This document shows, one piece after another, positions 11,264 through 23,808 of a stretch of DNA of 64,000 nucleotides (positions within the stretch are counted from its first letter, which is position 1; every line of letters begins with the position of its first letter). The DNA lies in contig JABCPU010000292.1 of NCBI GenBank assembly GCA_016800925.1, positions 1 to 64,000 of the forward strand, given 5' to 3'. This DNA is from Suillus spraguei. Lineage: Eukaryota; Basidiomycota; Agaricomycetes; Boletales; Suillaceae. The notes below the pieces were generated by a model that saw nothing but the letters and a program-made list of their open reading frames with translations, had not been told where the DNA came from and searched no databases. Made by a program: the position numbers and the translations under genes.

Positions 11264-11830
11264 CTTGTGAGGCCTGTGAGGCCTGTGGTGAAAATGCTAG
11301 TTTGCTGATGTCCACTAGGTAATACTTCTGCTGTGGAATATGGAAGTCATGTGCATAGTCCTCATAGATACGAGCATCATTAGCTAAGCCCTCCCACCTG
11401 GTCAAAGAGTAGACAAAATTAAGCTCAAAGTTGCAAGCAAATAAACAGTTCTGTGAGACAAAACCTTTGCAATTACAGTATACAGTGCATTCAAAGGCAG
11501 GGGGTGACACATGAATGTGGCTTCCATTGAGTGCACTGACAGCATCCTAAAAAAAGGCCAATATTTAGGGTTGTTTTTGAGTCTTCCAGAGACTGAAGTT
11601 CCATCCAGTAAGTGGACATAGGTAGTGTAGAATGGGGGAGATGAGAATATGTGTAGAATCCTTTTAAAATAACTAGTAAATATGAGATGTATTGTATAGA
11701 TAAACAAAATCATAGCACTCACTGTGAAATTGTGTCGTTTGATCTTTGAAACTGCTCTCCTACATGCCTGGTAGTCAGGCCTGTGACTCTAGTATTACAT
11801 GTAGTTTTGTCATCCAGTTCATTTGTTCTA
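11264..11830 (-). pseudogene. PIF/Harbinger (HARBI1-like) transposase fragment
   Basis: Reading on the minus strand from about 11820, the order matches a Harbinger transposase. VTGLTTRHVGEQFQRSNDTI comes first, then a short intron (about 11655-11722), then FYTTYVHLLDGTS. The catalytic block ALNGSHIHVSPP is near 11530, and ACNFELNFVYSLTRWEGLANDARI and QQKYYLVD are near 11330. The two segments around GSHIH and GLANDA correspond to the first and second catalytic Asp regions of the DDE domain. The gene stops being readable at the LTR boundary near 11263 and no C-terminal third is seen. It is a relic without TIRs that I could identify. Confidence 0.75.
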
Positions 11831-11840
11831 AGTGTCAATA

Positions 11841-14800
11841 AGTACTAGTATAGGTGTGCAGGGTGCTCGCTGTTATAAGATGAACATGACAAAAAAGAAA
11901 ATTGTCTACTTTAGGGCTCCGCCCCACCGGACAATAAACTGGAACACAAAAAAAAGAATAATTATACGAGACTTGTCCGGAATGCCAACAGAGGACTGCC
12001 TGTAAGACCAAGCCGCCCACGTGTTGTAGCCTATATGCCCACCCATGCCACAAGGGCATGGAGCTACTCGTTTATCATCAACAGATACTAAATGTTGAAT
12101 GACATGGTATGGCTGTATGTAGTGATTCAGGTCTGGATTCGTAAAGCTCGCGCAGGAACTGACCTCAAATATCAGTGAAGAAGAAAGCCTCCTTCGTCAG
12201 ATCGGTGTGAGAGTGCCAGACCTACTACGTCTACCTGTTCATGTCGTACTTCCAGCCAAAGCTCCCCAGAGCGGCGAGAGGGTGGCAGACCTCTTGGGTT
12301 TACTTCTCCGTGTTCCGACCCCTTCCAAAGCTCCCCGGAGCGGCGAGGGGGTACTGTAGGAATAGTAACACAGAATATAGAGGATGCGATTGCGAGAGCA
12401 ACTGTGAAGTGAGACAAGGTCAACATATCTGGTGAGGTTGCTTATATTGACGATGCTGCGACGCTCAGAAACTACGAGAATCGGAATGAGTGGAGTCCTC
12501 ACCCAATTTATACGGCACGTTATTACCCCTGAAGCCCTGCGTTGACATGAAGTGTCAACAATGCCGGGTTGATGCGAAAGTAAAAGAGTGCGAACTAGGT
12601 TCACCGTCAAGCAGTGATCACTCCTTGGCGACGCCGCGAACTGTATCGCTCAAATTCGAGAAACAATTGATGTCGAGGAGCGTCAGCGTCTCCGATATTT
12701 TGAACTGTCTCAGTTCCGGGGATGAATGGCCTAAGGCCATACAGGCGGAGAGGTCCTACCAAAAGCAGAAACTACGTTTGTTCCCTGACACAGCAGCTTT
12801 GGGCGTCGCAAAGTGAGGTATCGGCTCATGTCCGAGTACGATTCACGATAACCTACAGCCGCACAAGAGGGTTTAAATGTGTCCTATGATTAGTTTATTA
12901 TGGGCGTGCGACCGATACGGATGCCTGAGAATTTAATAGTGGTAGTTAGGAGAAACCAAGAGTTTGCCCTAGTGCGTTATCATTTCGGTTGTCATCCTTG
13001 CTCCAGGAAGTTGAACCTAAATGACTCCGCAGTCTGCCGGTATTATGGAGTTTGAATCACTTGTCGTTGCTATCAGGGCATGACCACAACCAATTCATTA
13101 GGGACACCTATAGATATCTGGTGCGCACTGCGCAGTGTGCACTGGAGTCTGTGTTTCATGACCGCTTCAGCAAACAAGAAAATCTGCGTATCCGAATCAG
13201 AGTTACACATTACAATTTCCAAAACGTGGCGTATGAGTTAGGCTCACCTTCTGAGTGGAATATGGCACGACTGCGGGCCATCTCTTGGCAAGCCAAGTCA
13301 TGGTGTTTTAGCAAGCTTTACATAATATTTATCTATGTAGTCAACAATAGACTTCGGACCAAATCGGTAGTAGTAACATCGTCGTTAGAAAGCCAGCCGG
13401 GAGACCCCGTTACTCATCGGGTCTCTTCCGAACTTTCATGGTCAAAGACAGTTTATGTTTCTACGTGTACACAGTGATTTGTGCACATCTGGGACCTGAG
13501 TCATTACTTGCGGGGGAAAATACAACTGCAACCTTTACTCACCAGACCTTCTCGCCTGCAAGCCTAATAACGATCAGTGAGCGGCAGTTGTACTACTCGG
13601 TGTCAGTCACTGAGGTCGGACATGGAAGTGCTCGTCCTTAAGTACTGTTGGTCACCATCTTCCGTCATGCGTTTTTAAAAAAAATAATTTGACAGCTTAT
13701 TCTTGAAACGCGATCGCCGGGGTTAACATGACAAAATAGTTGCGGATTGACAACTAATCATGTTTCCCTAATGCACACAATCAGACTCAATAGTTGTCGA
13801 GATAATATCCGAGTCAGCACTTCAAAGTGGTAAGACTTCTAATTTCTTGAATCTTCAACGTTGACCACGGCCTTCCCGAATCCCGAGCTGGTAACGCCAA
13901 GGTAGACAACTCGCTCTTAAGTCACGTGCTTGGAAATGTTACGGTGAGTAGCTAAAATTCACTAGCTGAGTCTAGCTCCCTTTAATGTCTTTTCTGACAC
14001 CAGCTGTGAGAACATTCCAACACTGTTTTTCAACTGCTGCGATGCCCTTCACGAATAAAATACTTCTTCAATCGTTATCAGTCTATTGCGCAAGGACACA
14101 TAAAATTCTCGATCGATCATTCAGTTACTATACTACTCGCCTTAAGAATCAGAGATCTTCTCGTGAACAGCGCTTTGAAATAGCAATCCCAAGACGTACG
14201 TAACCTCAGCACGTTGAATAGTCGCTATAATCCTTAGTGAGCATTGGTCAAGTAGTCGTTCTTATAGACTAACACGATTTTGAAGCTATTCCCTCCGTTT
14301 TCCGAAAAGAAACAGCGACCGGTGTCGGTTCAAGTTCATCTGCCCTGTTGTTGCCTGTCATAGAAAGTATAAATGGTAAATCAAGAATGAGTCGAGCGAT
14401 TTTATCTACCTCGACTAGGTGACACTTCCTGATGGACACCTGTTTGCCAAAGAGCACCGACGAGGGGCGTCATTCGAGCCTCTCCCGTATTTTGATCATT
14501 AGCGCGGACTGCGGGCGATCAGTTCAGGCCACTGCATAACGAGCTATGACTTCTTGCCTTTACTTGGGGTTACTTCGTCGTGGACAGCTGCTATCCACAG
14601 TCTTCCGTCCTGAGTGTCGGCAGCGGGAACTACCACAGGGATCAGATAATGGCTACAGATGACATCCAAAGATCCACACCAGCTATCCATGAGGCAACTT
14701 TTTTACACAGGTTATCAGCATTCAGCTGAACTGGAACATAAGTCGTACCTGTGTCTTTAACAATGGCGCGGGCGGCACACGAAATATGAAGTATGTATAA

Positions 14801-16067
14801 AACGTAAACGAAGGACAGGATGTCGGCATACATCGTGAAGCTGTTGCAACAGGTGAGCCCCACGATTTTGATGGAATACGCATGGACAAGCCAAATTTAT
14901 AGCAGAACCTCATGCCTTATGGATGTGGGGCCTTCGTAGCCTTGAAAAAACGATCGAGGCCTCCTCCAAGAGGTCTACAGAATCAGTCCCGACCTTACCC
15001 ACAATATCTGCGCTTCGGTGCTGAGGCGAGCTGCCAGAACACACAAGTGCGCACAATGTAAGGGAAGCTCAGCTGCTTCGAGAGGTGTGAGAGTAGCTTC
15101 TCAGGCTACTGCAGTACCATAATCGCTGGGATGTCCAGAACACGCCGTGTTATCGACACAACAAGCAAATGGATAATCACAGACTGATAGGCCTTCTGCA
15201 CTGAAAAGAGGCTTTCGATAGTCTTCCTTGTTCCGCGTTAAGGCTCATACATCAGCCCTAAACCCCGTCTCTATAATTTATCAACATGTAGGAGAGGTAC
15301 GCCAGTGTTTCTCGACGTTCAGCATTTGGATCTAAAGATACTACCTCTGATATTTGGAATTCAACTAATGGATGACTCGACAATTGAAGGCAACTGAAGA
15401 CCAGGATGATCACGGAGTCCGGAGCGGCATGTGCAGATTCTAAATTCTTTGTTCATCTCGTGATGCCCGACGCACACCGCGGGTGTTTTGATGCTCCGGA
15501 GTCCGAAGTGTTTGATTGCCCATGTACCATGAATCACATGCCTGGCAGCCTTGGCCCTTGTAGGAGCCCCACAAATCAGAACATAAGGCAGAAACTCGTT
15601 AAAGTGATTATTTGTACAGAATAAATCTATATACAAAGAATACAGCACTTGTACTGTGTACCTAGGAGCGACCATAAATCAGAGCATAAAGAACAGAGAC
15701 AACGTCATCCAGCAGTGTTGTTTCCAGGTGATGAAATCGAGTGCGCGGTATAGGTAAGATATCAATGTTGTAACGTGATTGGTGGGGGGTACTTGCATGG
15801 TTGAATGATCGACATAGGTCGTGATAAGATCCACATATACAAAACATGTGTGGGGGTCGTCGCGAACACGACACGCACTGGTGGTGATAGCACCATAGAC
15901 AAACACGCGAAACATTTAAAACATGATATTCAGAATAAATGGCGTCGTCGGGTCGTTCCGGACCTTGAACTTGTTCCTTCGAGGCGAGACATTAGTGCGA
16001 GGCCACACAAAAAAAAAACACAAAACCCATCTGCTAAGGGGTGGGTGGAATAATGTGATAAAAAAAC
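11841..16067. other. 4.2-kb stretch without a recognisable gene
   Basis: Frames here are short, mostly begin at non-ATG codons, and show no domain I know. Around 12190-12360 there is an imperfect tandem repeat. Its units share CCAAAGCTCCCCagAGCGGC followed by GAGGGGGT or GAGAGGGT, and repeat about every 70-100 bases. A reading frame at 12490-12816 lacks an ATG start and similarity that I can see. Base composition is unremarkable. It may be decayed DNA or house a fast-evolving gene that cannot be called by eye. Confidence 0.4.
12180..12356. repeat. Imperfect short tandem repeat
   Basis: Two clear units contain CAAAGCTCCCC followed by AGCGGCGAG (near 12255 and 12327). A third, weaker unit with a shared gtgccagac / ggtggcagac motif lies near 12210. 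The spacing is about 72 bases. No function is evident. Confidence 0.45.
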
Positions 16068-18579
16068 TCACTCTTTCACCCAATCCACAACAGCATTCTT
16101 CAAATCACCTGCCTTTCCACCTCCCCTCTTCTGCTTGTTGATATATCCAACGACCGTCAATGGTTCTGCGTGGGCCGTCTCCAGGAGCATATCTACAATG
16201 GCGGTATGCACGAGGTCAACGGCTGACGGACCGTCGATACCTGAAAGGGTGAGTTGATGTGGGGTTTCAAATTCGGTGGAGGAGTCTGTGGATGGGAACG
16301 GAAGATTTAGCATCGTGCCTAAACCCAAAATAATTCAAATCAAAAAAGTACCTTCAAAAACCCTCCTCTCAACTCTCCCTGTGACCATCCCAAGCCTCTC
16401 CTTGAGCCCATCCAGCCTCTCCACACTTAATGCACTTGGACTTCCTCGCCCTGTCCCACTCTCCGCTTTCGCAATAAGAATCTCCAGCTGCTTCAGCTCC
16501 CGCATCAAGAATTCTCCGCGCAGCGACTCACGCTCGGTCTGCTCTGGGGTAAGGAGGGTCGACTCGATAGGCGTGGCTACCTCCTTGAAGGGTGGTGGCG
16601 GCGAGTCGGGGCTGCCTTCGGGAGAGTCAGAACCTTGCACCCCACGGATATGCCTGTGTTTCGTTGTGTTTGTGTCTATCCCTGTCGTACACAACACAGA
16701 AACAGTCGCGTCTTGCGTTGGGCCATGTGAGGTGGGAAGGGGGTCTGGTACAGAGCCTACGAAATTTTGAGAGTCAGGACCTGGTATTTGAGCACAGACA
16801 GAGGTCTGCTGCTGGTCTTGGGGAGTCTCAGGTGGACCGGGTGTGGTGCTTTGTGAGGCCACGTGTGTAGCATTCTTGGGCCCTCTCTTCTTCTTTTCTG
16901 GCTTTCCTGATTTTTCCGGTTTTTGAGCGGCGGTAAGGGCAGGATTTTGGTTGCTGGCAGAGTCGTCTGCATTAGGGATAGAATTCGGGAGGGGATTGTC
17001 AGTAATGATGTTGGTGTTGGGACCTGGGATACTATCAGTATTTGATGGTTGAGACCAGTCCATGAGAGGTTGGGAATCGGGAATCGTAGGCCTCATTGTT
17101 GGAACGTCAGGAGGGGTGGGTGCTTGAGATGGGTTCCCAGGTGAGTTTTGAGACGGCACATTGAATTGTCCGAGTGTGAACAGAGGCTGAGATGTTATAC
17201 CTGACTGGACGGCAAACACACTCTCGGTACATTCCACTGCAAACCCACCTACAAAAGTTTCGGGCGCAGTCGTCTTGATAGAGAGTCCTGCTGCTGCTCC
17301 GGTACGCGGCAGAGACTCTGACATACCGCCGAAGATAGGCTCAGTTCTTGCACTTTTCCCTATCACCGAACCCACCACCGATTCATCATCGTCATCAGCG
17401 CGGCGGTGTCCCGTCACTGCGCTAGGCTGATGCTGTTCTTGTCCGACGGTTGGATGTTCCCACCCAGTCGTACTTGCCTGATGCTGAGTAGCATCAATTC
17501 CGACGTCTGTCCTGGTCTTTTCGCCGCGCGCGCGACTCAATATACTCTTTGCGCCAAATAGGGAGAGAACGCTACCAATGACGGATGCGGGTCGTGAGTC
17601 CGGCAGTGGCACCTGGTGACCAGCGATTGTAGTGAGGGAGCTAATATGCATACGAGGTGTTGGGGAGACAACTTCGACGTTTGCGGTGATCATTTGGCTT
17701 TCAGACGTGAGTGGAGGAATGTCAAGTACACTTAGTTCTGGGTCCTGCCCTTGTTCTAGCGAATGTGAAGACACACTAACGTGCACCCAGTTGTCATTAT
17801 GAAGAGTTGTAGGGTCGTGTCTCGAAGGCCCAGAGTCCGAGAGGTGTGAAATATGTTGGGAGTGCAGGTCGATGGGTGGAAGACATGCAGGATCGACTGT
17901 GGTTGATATGAATGCTGGAGACGGACCTGGAATGACTTCGCGTACGCGACTAAGCTCAGAATTCGTCTCGGACAGGGCAGGACGGCCAGTCCCGAGTGGC
18001 TTGTGTCTTTTGTGTATTTGTTGGGAGGGTGAAGCGGGAGGAGCAGCGCGGGTACTCGAAACAACAGATGATGGTGGAGCACGCGTAAACAAGCCTCGTA
18101 CGGGATATTTGATGGAAATCCTCGGTACTCGCAAGTCATTCTTGACCTTCCATCGCGACATGGCCTTCATGATAGCTCTCACCTCTCTCCTCAGTGTCTT
18201 ATAGACACTCTTCAATCCCGTATCGCGCCATATTCCGGGAGTGATGTCTGCGAGGAGAAGCCCGACCGGCGTCCATGCGCATGTGAGGGCAAAGCGAGAA
18301 AGTGAGTGTGATAAGTAAATGTCAATTGCCATGCGCGTAGCAAGGGCGAGGTACGGGTCCTTTGACTTCGATCGAGAACGGGTATACTTTGAGAGGAAGT
18401 GCGAGAGCACGACGCCTTCCCAGAGTCCGATAAGTATACCTTGCAACGAAGTTAATTAGATATACTTGGAAAAAAAAGACTGCTCGAAACAAACCTATAA
18501 GTTTGTTATCTTTGCCTGTTGCAATGTCGAGCACGACGCGCAGAGCAATGCCTGCTCCGATTGAAAGTATGTTTTCCAT
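16068..18579 (-). CDS. Conserved-looking protein of unknown function, 807 aa
   Basis: Three exons join in frame: 18495-18579, 16352-18439 and 16068-16318. The introns are 55 and 33 bases, both GT...AG. The start is the ATG at 18579. The first ~110 residues are hydrophobic to amphipathic (MENILSIGAGIALRVVLDIA, then GILIGLWEGVVLSHFL), which suggests membrane association. Residues about 140-690 are Ser/Pro/Thr-rich and probably disordered, with a Lys-rich patch (KPEKKKRGPK) near residue 550. The C-terminal ~110 residues are compact and charged (RELKQLEILIAKAESGTGRG ... KNAVVDWVKE) and look like a helical domain. The stop is at 16068. I recognise no named family. The long open frame and clean introns argue that it is a real, intact gene. 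It is the first ordinary gene to the right of the transposon nest. Confidence 0.75.
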
Positions 18580-18821
18580 GTCTTTTGTAAATGCATAAAG
18601 TACGGCGTCGCCGTCAAGCTCATTATTCCTGCTGTTGTGCGTTCGGCAAATCCCGCTCTTAATGCAGTCTCAATGATGATTCACCTTACCATCTCGGTTT
18701 TACTTTATTCCTACCAACTGTTCATGCGATGAGCCACATCAAGCGCGAGAACACATCCTACGCGACTGTCCCTTATTCGCACACAAACGCACCCATTTAC
18801 ATGCAGTATCTCGCGACATCA

Positions 18822-19195
18822 TACTGAACGAAATCCTATATGATAGGCACAGAGAAAGGAATTGACGAAGTTCATTCAAGAATCTAACTCTTCTAAAATG
18901 TGTCATATTAACAATAAGGGGACCAGATAGGGAGGAGAGGAGAGAGCGGCGGATGGCGGGGGAGAGGAGGAAGAAGACGTACCATATTGTATCAGACTCG
19001 GACACCGACATATCACGCGCCAACAAAATTCAAACGCAAACTTCTCGGCTATTCACATTATATATACCTACATCTTTTAGCGTAAACTTTCAACACAACC
19101 CACAGGGTACGGTGTCTTAATTGTATATAACCGTAGTAGTATAGAAATATATCATACTCTCTGTTTTTAACGCATGCTGGAAAATTCAAACCGTG
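18822..19195. repeat. Direct repeat, left copy, flanking the NLR relic
   Basis: About 370 bases match 20830-21175 in the same orientation. Shared stretches include TTCATTCAAGA, ATATATACCTACATCTTTTAGC and ACTTTCAACACA, ending near a run around AACGCA and CCGTGAGA. The left copy contains extra bases. The two copies bracket a decayed NLR. Confidence 0.7.
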
Positions 19196-19329
19196 AGATT
19201 TTGGGACTGCCAGTGGATCACGTTACCCAAGACGAACATCGATGTGCATCATTCTTGGCAAGATTTCTCAGCAGACCCATAAATGCGCACATTTTATCAG
19301 AAATTATTCGGATTCAAAGAACTTTTGTG

Positions 19330-20800
19330 AGTCTTAACAAGCTTTTGCGCTCCGTGCCGTTTCGAGCTTCTACTATTATCACAGGGAACAGACTTGAAAC
19401 GTCGTCTCGGAAACGGAAGATACGATCGAAAAGTACAATGACGTGTTCGATAGACTCGTGCAAAACTTCCGGGACCAGGTTGCTCGCGACGTAACCATAC
19501 ACATCCACGACAAAGCAATACACGTCCACCGTATCGGTAGGGGTTCAAACGTCCTTGTGACTTGACATATATTCACACCTTTTCAGAAGAAACATTGGCC
19601 CTCAGCAGCAGGACTTATGCAGAGGGCGCAGGACAGATACCAGAAGAGAATGCCTTCAAGGAACGCGCACGGAAATCCTTTCCCAGATCACAGAATGAGT
19701 CAACTGCACTGGGGACAATGTTCCACGCCTGCTGTGGCTATCTGGCCCTGCAGGCAAGGGCAAATCAGCCATCACCCACACCATTGCTAAGTGGTGCGAA
19801 GACGTGGGAGGGCTTGGTTGGTGTCACTCTTTTGACCGTCAGCAAGAAGCAGATCGTCGCCATGAAAAGGTCTTTTCTACGATTGCGCGTGACTTGGCTG
19901 ACCGTGACCCGGATGAGGCAGGCATTGGCAGATGCAGTTCAGGCCGCAAATTCGCTCAAAAAGACTCGTCCAGTAGTGGCAAAAACTTCTTGTCGAACCA
20001 CTGGAGAAATCATCTCGGTCGAGTGGGGAACTCATCCTGATCGTGATCGATGCTCTGGACAAGAGCGGTGGAGTAGAGACACGAAGAGACCTCCTCCGTA
20101 TTCTAGCTGGCAAACATCCAAATCCCGCCGTCTCAAAAATCACAGATCTCTGAGACAAACTCCGCTTCATCGTCACCTCTTACCCGCTTGGTGACATCAA
20201 AGACGAGTTTCGCGATATTCAACACATTCTATAAATATCTATGGACGATATTCCACCAGAATCCGCAAAGCGCGACATCCGTGCTTACATATCCCAGGAG
20301 TTGGAAGGGCTGGATTTCCAGGACAAAGAGCTTGCAGTCCGGAAAGCAGATGGACTTTTCCAGTGGACGCGTCTCGCTTGCGAGAACCCCATTCTGGGAT
20401 ATCCCCGATTGATTGCTATGAAGCCATGGTGTCCCACGATCCGGCTGAGAGAAGCACATATCGTCTCTCTCATTCTACATAATAGATATTACGAAAGGGA
20501 ATACATCTACCGATGTCCAGCATTCGCAGAAACTGCGTTCGACTACCCTAGCAAGAATCCACTCGGTGATGGGACAAATACTGGGCCCAGCTGAACCGCT
20601 TACCTTAGCTTCTCTGAACGCCATGAGGTGCCATTTTCCAACGGGAAAGGACAATTTCGACGTCGAGCTTGTGGTAAAGAGCATGGATTCCTTCATTGGA
20701 CGTACAGAAGTCTTTGACGGTATGATTTTTCACAGCACGCCACATCTGTATGTATCAGCACTCCCATTCTCACCTGGCAACTCTCTGCTTACCGAAACCA
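19330..20800 (+). pseudogene. NACHT-type NLR relic (N-terminal and NTPase region)
   Basis: Segments in several frames reproduce a basidiomycete NACHT NLR in the right order: a HIHDKAIHVHRIGR segment near 19500, GTRTEILSQITEWVN near 19660, then the Walker A block LSGPAGKGKSAITHTIA near 19750. FSTIARDLADRDP follows near 19880, then SKITDL and IVTSYPLGDI near 20140-20200. Next is DDIPPESAKRDIRAYISQEL near 20250. GQILGPAEPLTLASLNAMRC near 20575 corresponds to the winged-helix region. At least four frame changes and a stop (ACAGATCTCTGA near 20150) separate these parts. No WD40 repeats follow; the direct repeat begins at 20830. NLRs of this kind are thought to act in self/non-self recognition, but this copy cannot encode one. 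Confidence 0.75.
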
Positions 20801-20829
20801 TTACCAAGTTGTAGACCTTAGGGGCCGCC

Positions 20830-21175
20830 AATCATACTCAATGAAATCCTAGACACGGAGCAAGGAATTAACGAAGTTCATTCAAGAGTCCAACGCTTTT
20901 GAAAGTGTCATATTGGGACAAGGAGAGAGCGGTGGAGGCTGGCTGGGGAGGAAGATGTATACCTTGTATCAAACTCGAACCGACATCATTCGCCAACGAA
21001 ATCGCCTCGAACGCCAGCTTCTCAGCTATTCATACGTATATATATACCTACATCTTTTAGCATCAACTTTCAACACAGCCCACAGGGCACCGCGTCTTAA
21101 TTATAACAGTAGGTGTTATAGAAATATACTCGAAGTTTTAACGCACGGGAAATTCTTACCGTGAGAGTTTAGTTC
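20830..21175. repeat. Direct repeat, right copy, flanking the NLR relic
   Basis: This is the partner of 18822-19195, about 345 bases with a few small deletions relative to the left copy. It ends at ACCGTGAGAGTTTAG against ACCGTGAGATTTTGG on the left. Confidence 0.7.
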
Positions 21176-21430
21176 GGCCAGTCCTTACTCTAAGTTCCCT
21201 TATGTAAAAGGTCGGGTCAAGTCACAACTCTTTCGAACGTTTATCCAAACGCCACACTCTTGAGCTTCAGCGCAAGTCCTTTATCCAAGACAGGATCATC
21301 TAATACGTTAAGATCCTGAGCCGAATTCATGGAAGGAGGATATCACTGTAGCTATTTGGTTATTCCATTCCCGTGCCTTCATTGAAACCTATATATTACA
21401 TATATTTCACAGGGTTGAAACGTTGACCGT
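21176..21430. other. Short intergenic stretch
   Basis: No gene or repeat was recognised. It lies downstream of the hydrolase stop codon and probably contains its 3' untranslated region. Confidence 0.4.
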
Positions 21431-22394
21431 TCAAGGATACGTCAGAAAATCAGCCACCACTTGAAAGTATCTTGCCTGATCCTCCTCCTCCAAGAATGGC
21501 ATGTGACGCTGCGAGAACTGTACCCATTTCACATGTGGGATTCTGTGGAAGAAGGGACTGACGCAAACATCCTGTGCTTCATCGGAGACACCGTTGGTGA
21601 GGAGAGTAGGAGTCGTGATTGTGTGAATCTGGTCTAAACACGACCATGATTTCAGCGTGCCCGTAATGGTGAACTCTGATGGTCCAATCCTGACAATAAT
21701 GATCAGCCCACGTCAAAAAGGCACGTCGAGACATCACCTACATCGTATGATACACGGTGGGGTTTTGCATCATGGCTGCAAAGGACGTCTCCATCACCTT
21801 TGGCCAAGGGGTCTTACAGACGTGCTTTTCATAGAAAATCCCCATCATTTGTTGATATTCAGGACTATCTGTTGTCCCTTCTCTCTCATGCCTCTCAATC
21901 GCCTCCCTCACATCCGCTGGCAATACTTTCAGTAGCTGGGCAGTACTTTCTTCCCACAGTGCCATGGATGGGGCCCCACTGGAGAGGATGAGGTGTTTAA
22001 GACCCACAGGGTGTCTGTGGCTTGCATAGTGCGCTCCTAACATTGCTCCCCAGGAGTGACCCAGAAGATCAAAGCCATTCTGCACGCCAAGGTGGGCAAT
22101 AAGGTTATCCAGCTCATCCATGAACAGATCGAGTGTCCAAAACTCCTTGGGTTTCTCCGTCACACCTTCAAAAACGGACTTGCCGATGCCGATCTGGTCG
22201 TAAAAGATGACTGGGATGTTGCATTTGTTGCGGATTTCGGCGAGGGGTGTCATATACTCATGCGAGATGCCGGGGCCGCCGTGCAGCACGACGAGAGGGT
22301 GTGAACCCAAAGTGAGATCCCCAACAATTTTGTACCAGGTCTGGTACGTGTCGCCACCGACTTTGAAGTCTACTTTGCCTGTAACTTCAGTCAT
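21431..22394 (-). CDS. Proline-iminopeptidase-like alpha/beta hydrolase (S33), 303 aa
   Basis: Two exons, 21742-22394 and 21431-21689, join in frame across a 52-base GT...AG intron. The start is the ATG at 22394. Residues 39-42 are GGPG, the oxyanion loop of S33 peptidases. GHSWGAMLG (112-120) is the nucleophile elbow with Ser114. NGVSDEAQD in exon 2 holds the likely catalytic Asp, and RHMPFLEE the His. These enzymes release an N-terminal proline or other residue from small peptides, or hydrolyse amino-acid amides. The length and all three catalytic elements are as expected, so the gene looks functional. No signal peptide is evident, so it is probably cytosolic. Fragments of the same gene sit inside both duplicated blocks (25562-25931 and 44687-45055). 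It is the left end of the accessory set with the UstYa-like genes. A peptide-trimming role is inference from position only. Confidence 0.88.
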
Positions 22395-23613
22395 TGGAAG
22401 TTTGATGTATGAGGTGTAGTTGGAAGGCGAGCTATCAGTGACCAGCCAGGGCGCAACCCTTTATAAACGAGAAGGAATGTTTGAACGTTCAAATTGGACT
22501 ATTGCGGCTGTTTGTCCATCGAAACGGCGGTGTTGAAGGGGGCTGATCATCATATCAGTCGTACTAGCGCTATACATAATTCTTCGAGGAATGATCTCTC
22601 TTAGTAATACCTGATGTAAAATATAATTCATCCAAAACTCCCAACACGGCAATCAGCGTGGAAGAAGCTGCGGACTGGGAATACAGAGAGCTTGGATGAA
22701 ATGGGCGCTCCACATACGGAGTTACAGTATGTAGTAATACAATTGTAGCCAATCAAAATTGTTCATCATTCCTTGGTTTCCGCTACCCTGAATCTTCTTC
22801 CCATTGAATAATCAGGTTTGAAGTTTCCATGATTGTTCACCAGTTTGCACCGTATCATACTGATCATTACGGTCAGGTGTAAGATCCGAACAGTTACGAC
22901 CTCATGCACATGCACTGTTTCAGATGTTAATGTTCAGATCTGCAGAGCCTGGTTAAGTTTGCACACTGTCAAAATGGACTCATGGAGACTCGAAGTGATT
23001 TGGAGCATGAACTTTCACCTGTCATGTATGGCTAGTAAGTTTCTTAATGATGTCATCTCTTACTTATGATGGATCCTGATAGATCAGTGTCCATGCCTAT
23101 TGTAACTGACGGGTGCCTTGGTTGGCAACTGCTGTGAGACCTCAGGCCTCCGAGGCCAAGGCGGTACTCGCTGGCAGTTGAAAAACACACTTCCATGTCC
23201 GATTTGCACTCTTAAGGTGTGAGCCGCCAAAGCCATGATCAACGGAATCAGACGCCGGTGTTAATTCAATTTTTATTGCGGTGATTATCCGGCAAGTTCA
23301 AACTTCAACGGGGACAGTTCAATCGAAACTTTGAGCAGCATCGACAAATATTTTTACTAGCGGTCAGCATCTCAAGGCATGTGACTACTTGTTCAATAGT
23401 CTTGCAAGGTGATTCGACGGGGACACGGCCGAGCGCTGTTACGATACATGTATACTATGGTATGTCTTGTCATCAAGTACAGTTTGAGTAGTATACTAAT
23501 TTGTTGTTGAGGAAGGCTACTGCCATCATATACAAGATAATCGTATCGTCTGCTGTTCCAATATTCTTTACATCAACTTTCCCGTCACTGCATCCCTGCA
23601 CTTCATCGAAACT
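22395..23613. other. Intergenic stretch without a recognisable gene
   Basis: Only short frames occur, none with a convincing start, splice pattern or domain. The left part should hold the promoter of the hydrolase. Confidence 0.4.
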
Positions 23614-23808
23614 TTAAAAGCAATACCGCGCGTCCAGTGCTAGAGATTCGTTAGCCGTGTCCAACACCATTACCAAGACCTACTTACATTCTGAACCATC
23701 CTCGTCGTCATTAAGTTTGGGACATGAGGGCTCGCCGACTACTGCTGGGATTCGCGCAAAGGCCACACACAAGAGTAAGACGTAGAAGCCGATGTTAGGC
23801 ATACTCAT
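23614..23808 (-). CDS. Very small secreted peptide, 48 aa (candidate precursor)
   Basis: The start ATG is at 23808. Exon 1 (23688-23808) is followed by a 48-base intron with a perfect GTAAGT donor, a GCTAACG branch site and a CTCTAG acceptor. Exon 2 is 23614-23639. The N-terminus MSMPNIGFYVLLLCVAFARI with PAVVG following is a convincing signal peptide. The mature part would be about 23 residues: an EPSCPKL start, a DDEDGSES acidic middle and an LDARYCF end, with two cysteines. A TATAAAAG box lies 39 bases upstream of the ATG. The sequence matches no family I know. A second small gene (50036-50218) has the same plan. Both lie near DUF3328 genes, so a role as substrate of those enzymes is inferred. 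It could also be a plain small secreted protein. Confidence 0.6.

Noticed and set aside
12490..12816. 108-codon plus-strand frame
   Set aside because: It begins at a non-ATG codon, has no recognisable motif, and lies in a region of broken frames.
16276..16870. Plus-strand open frames of 90-165 codons
   Set aside because: They are antisense to the 807-residue gene, whose minus-strand exons and introns are coherent.
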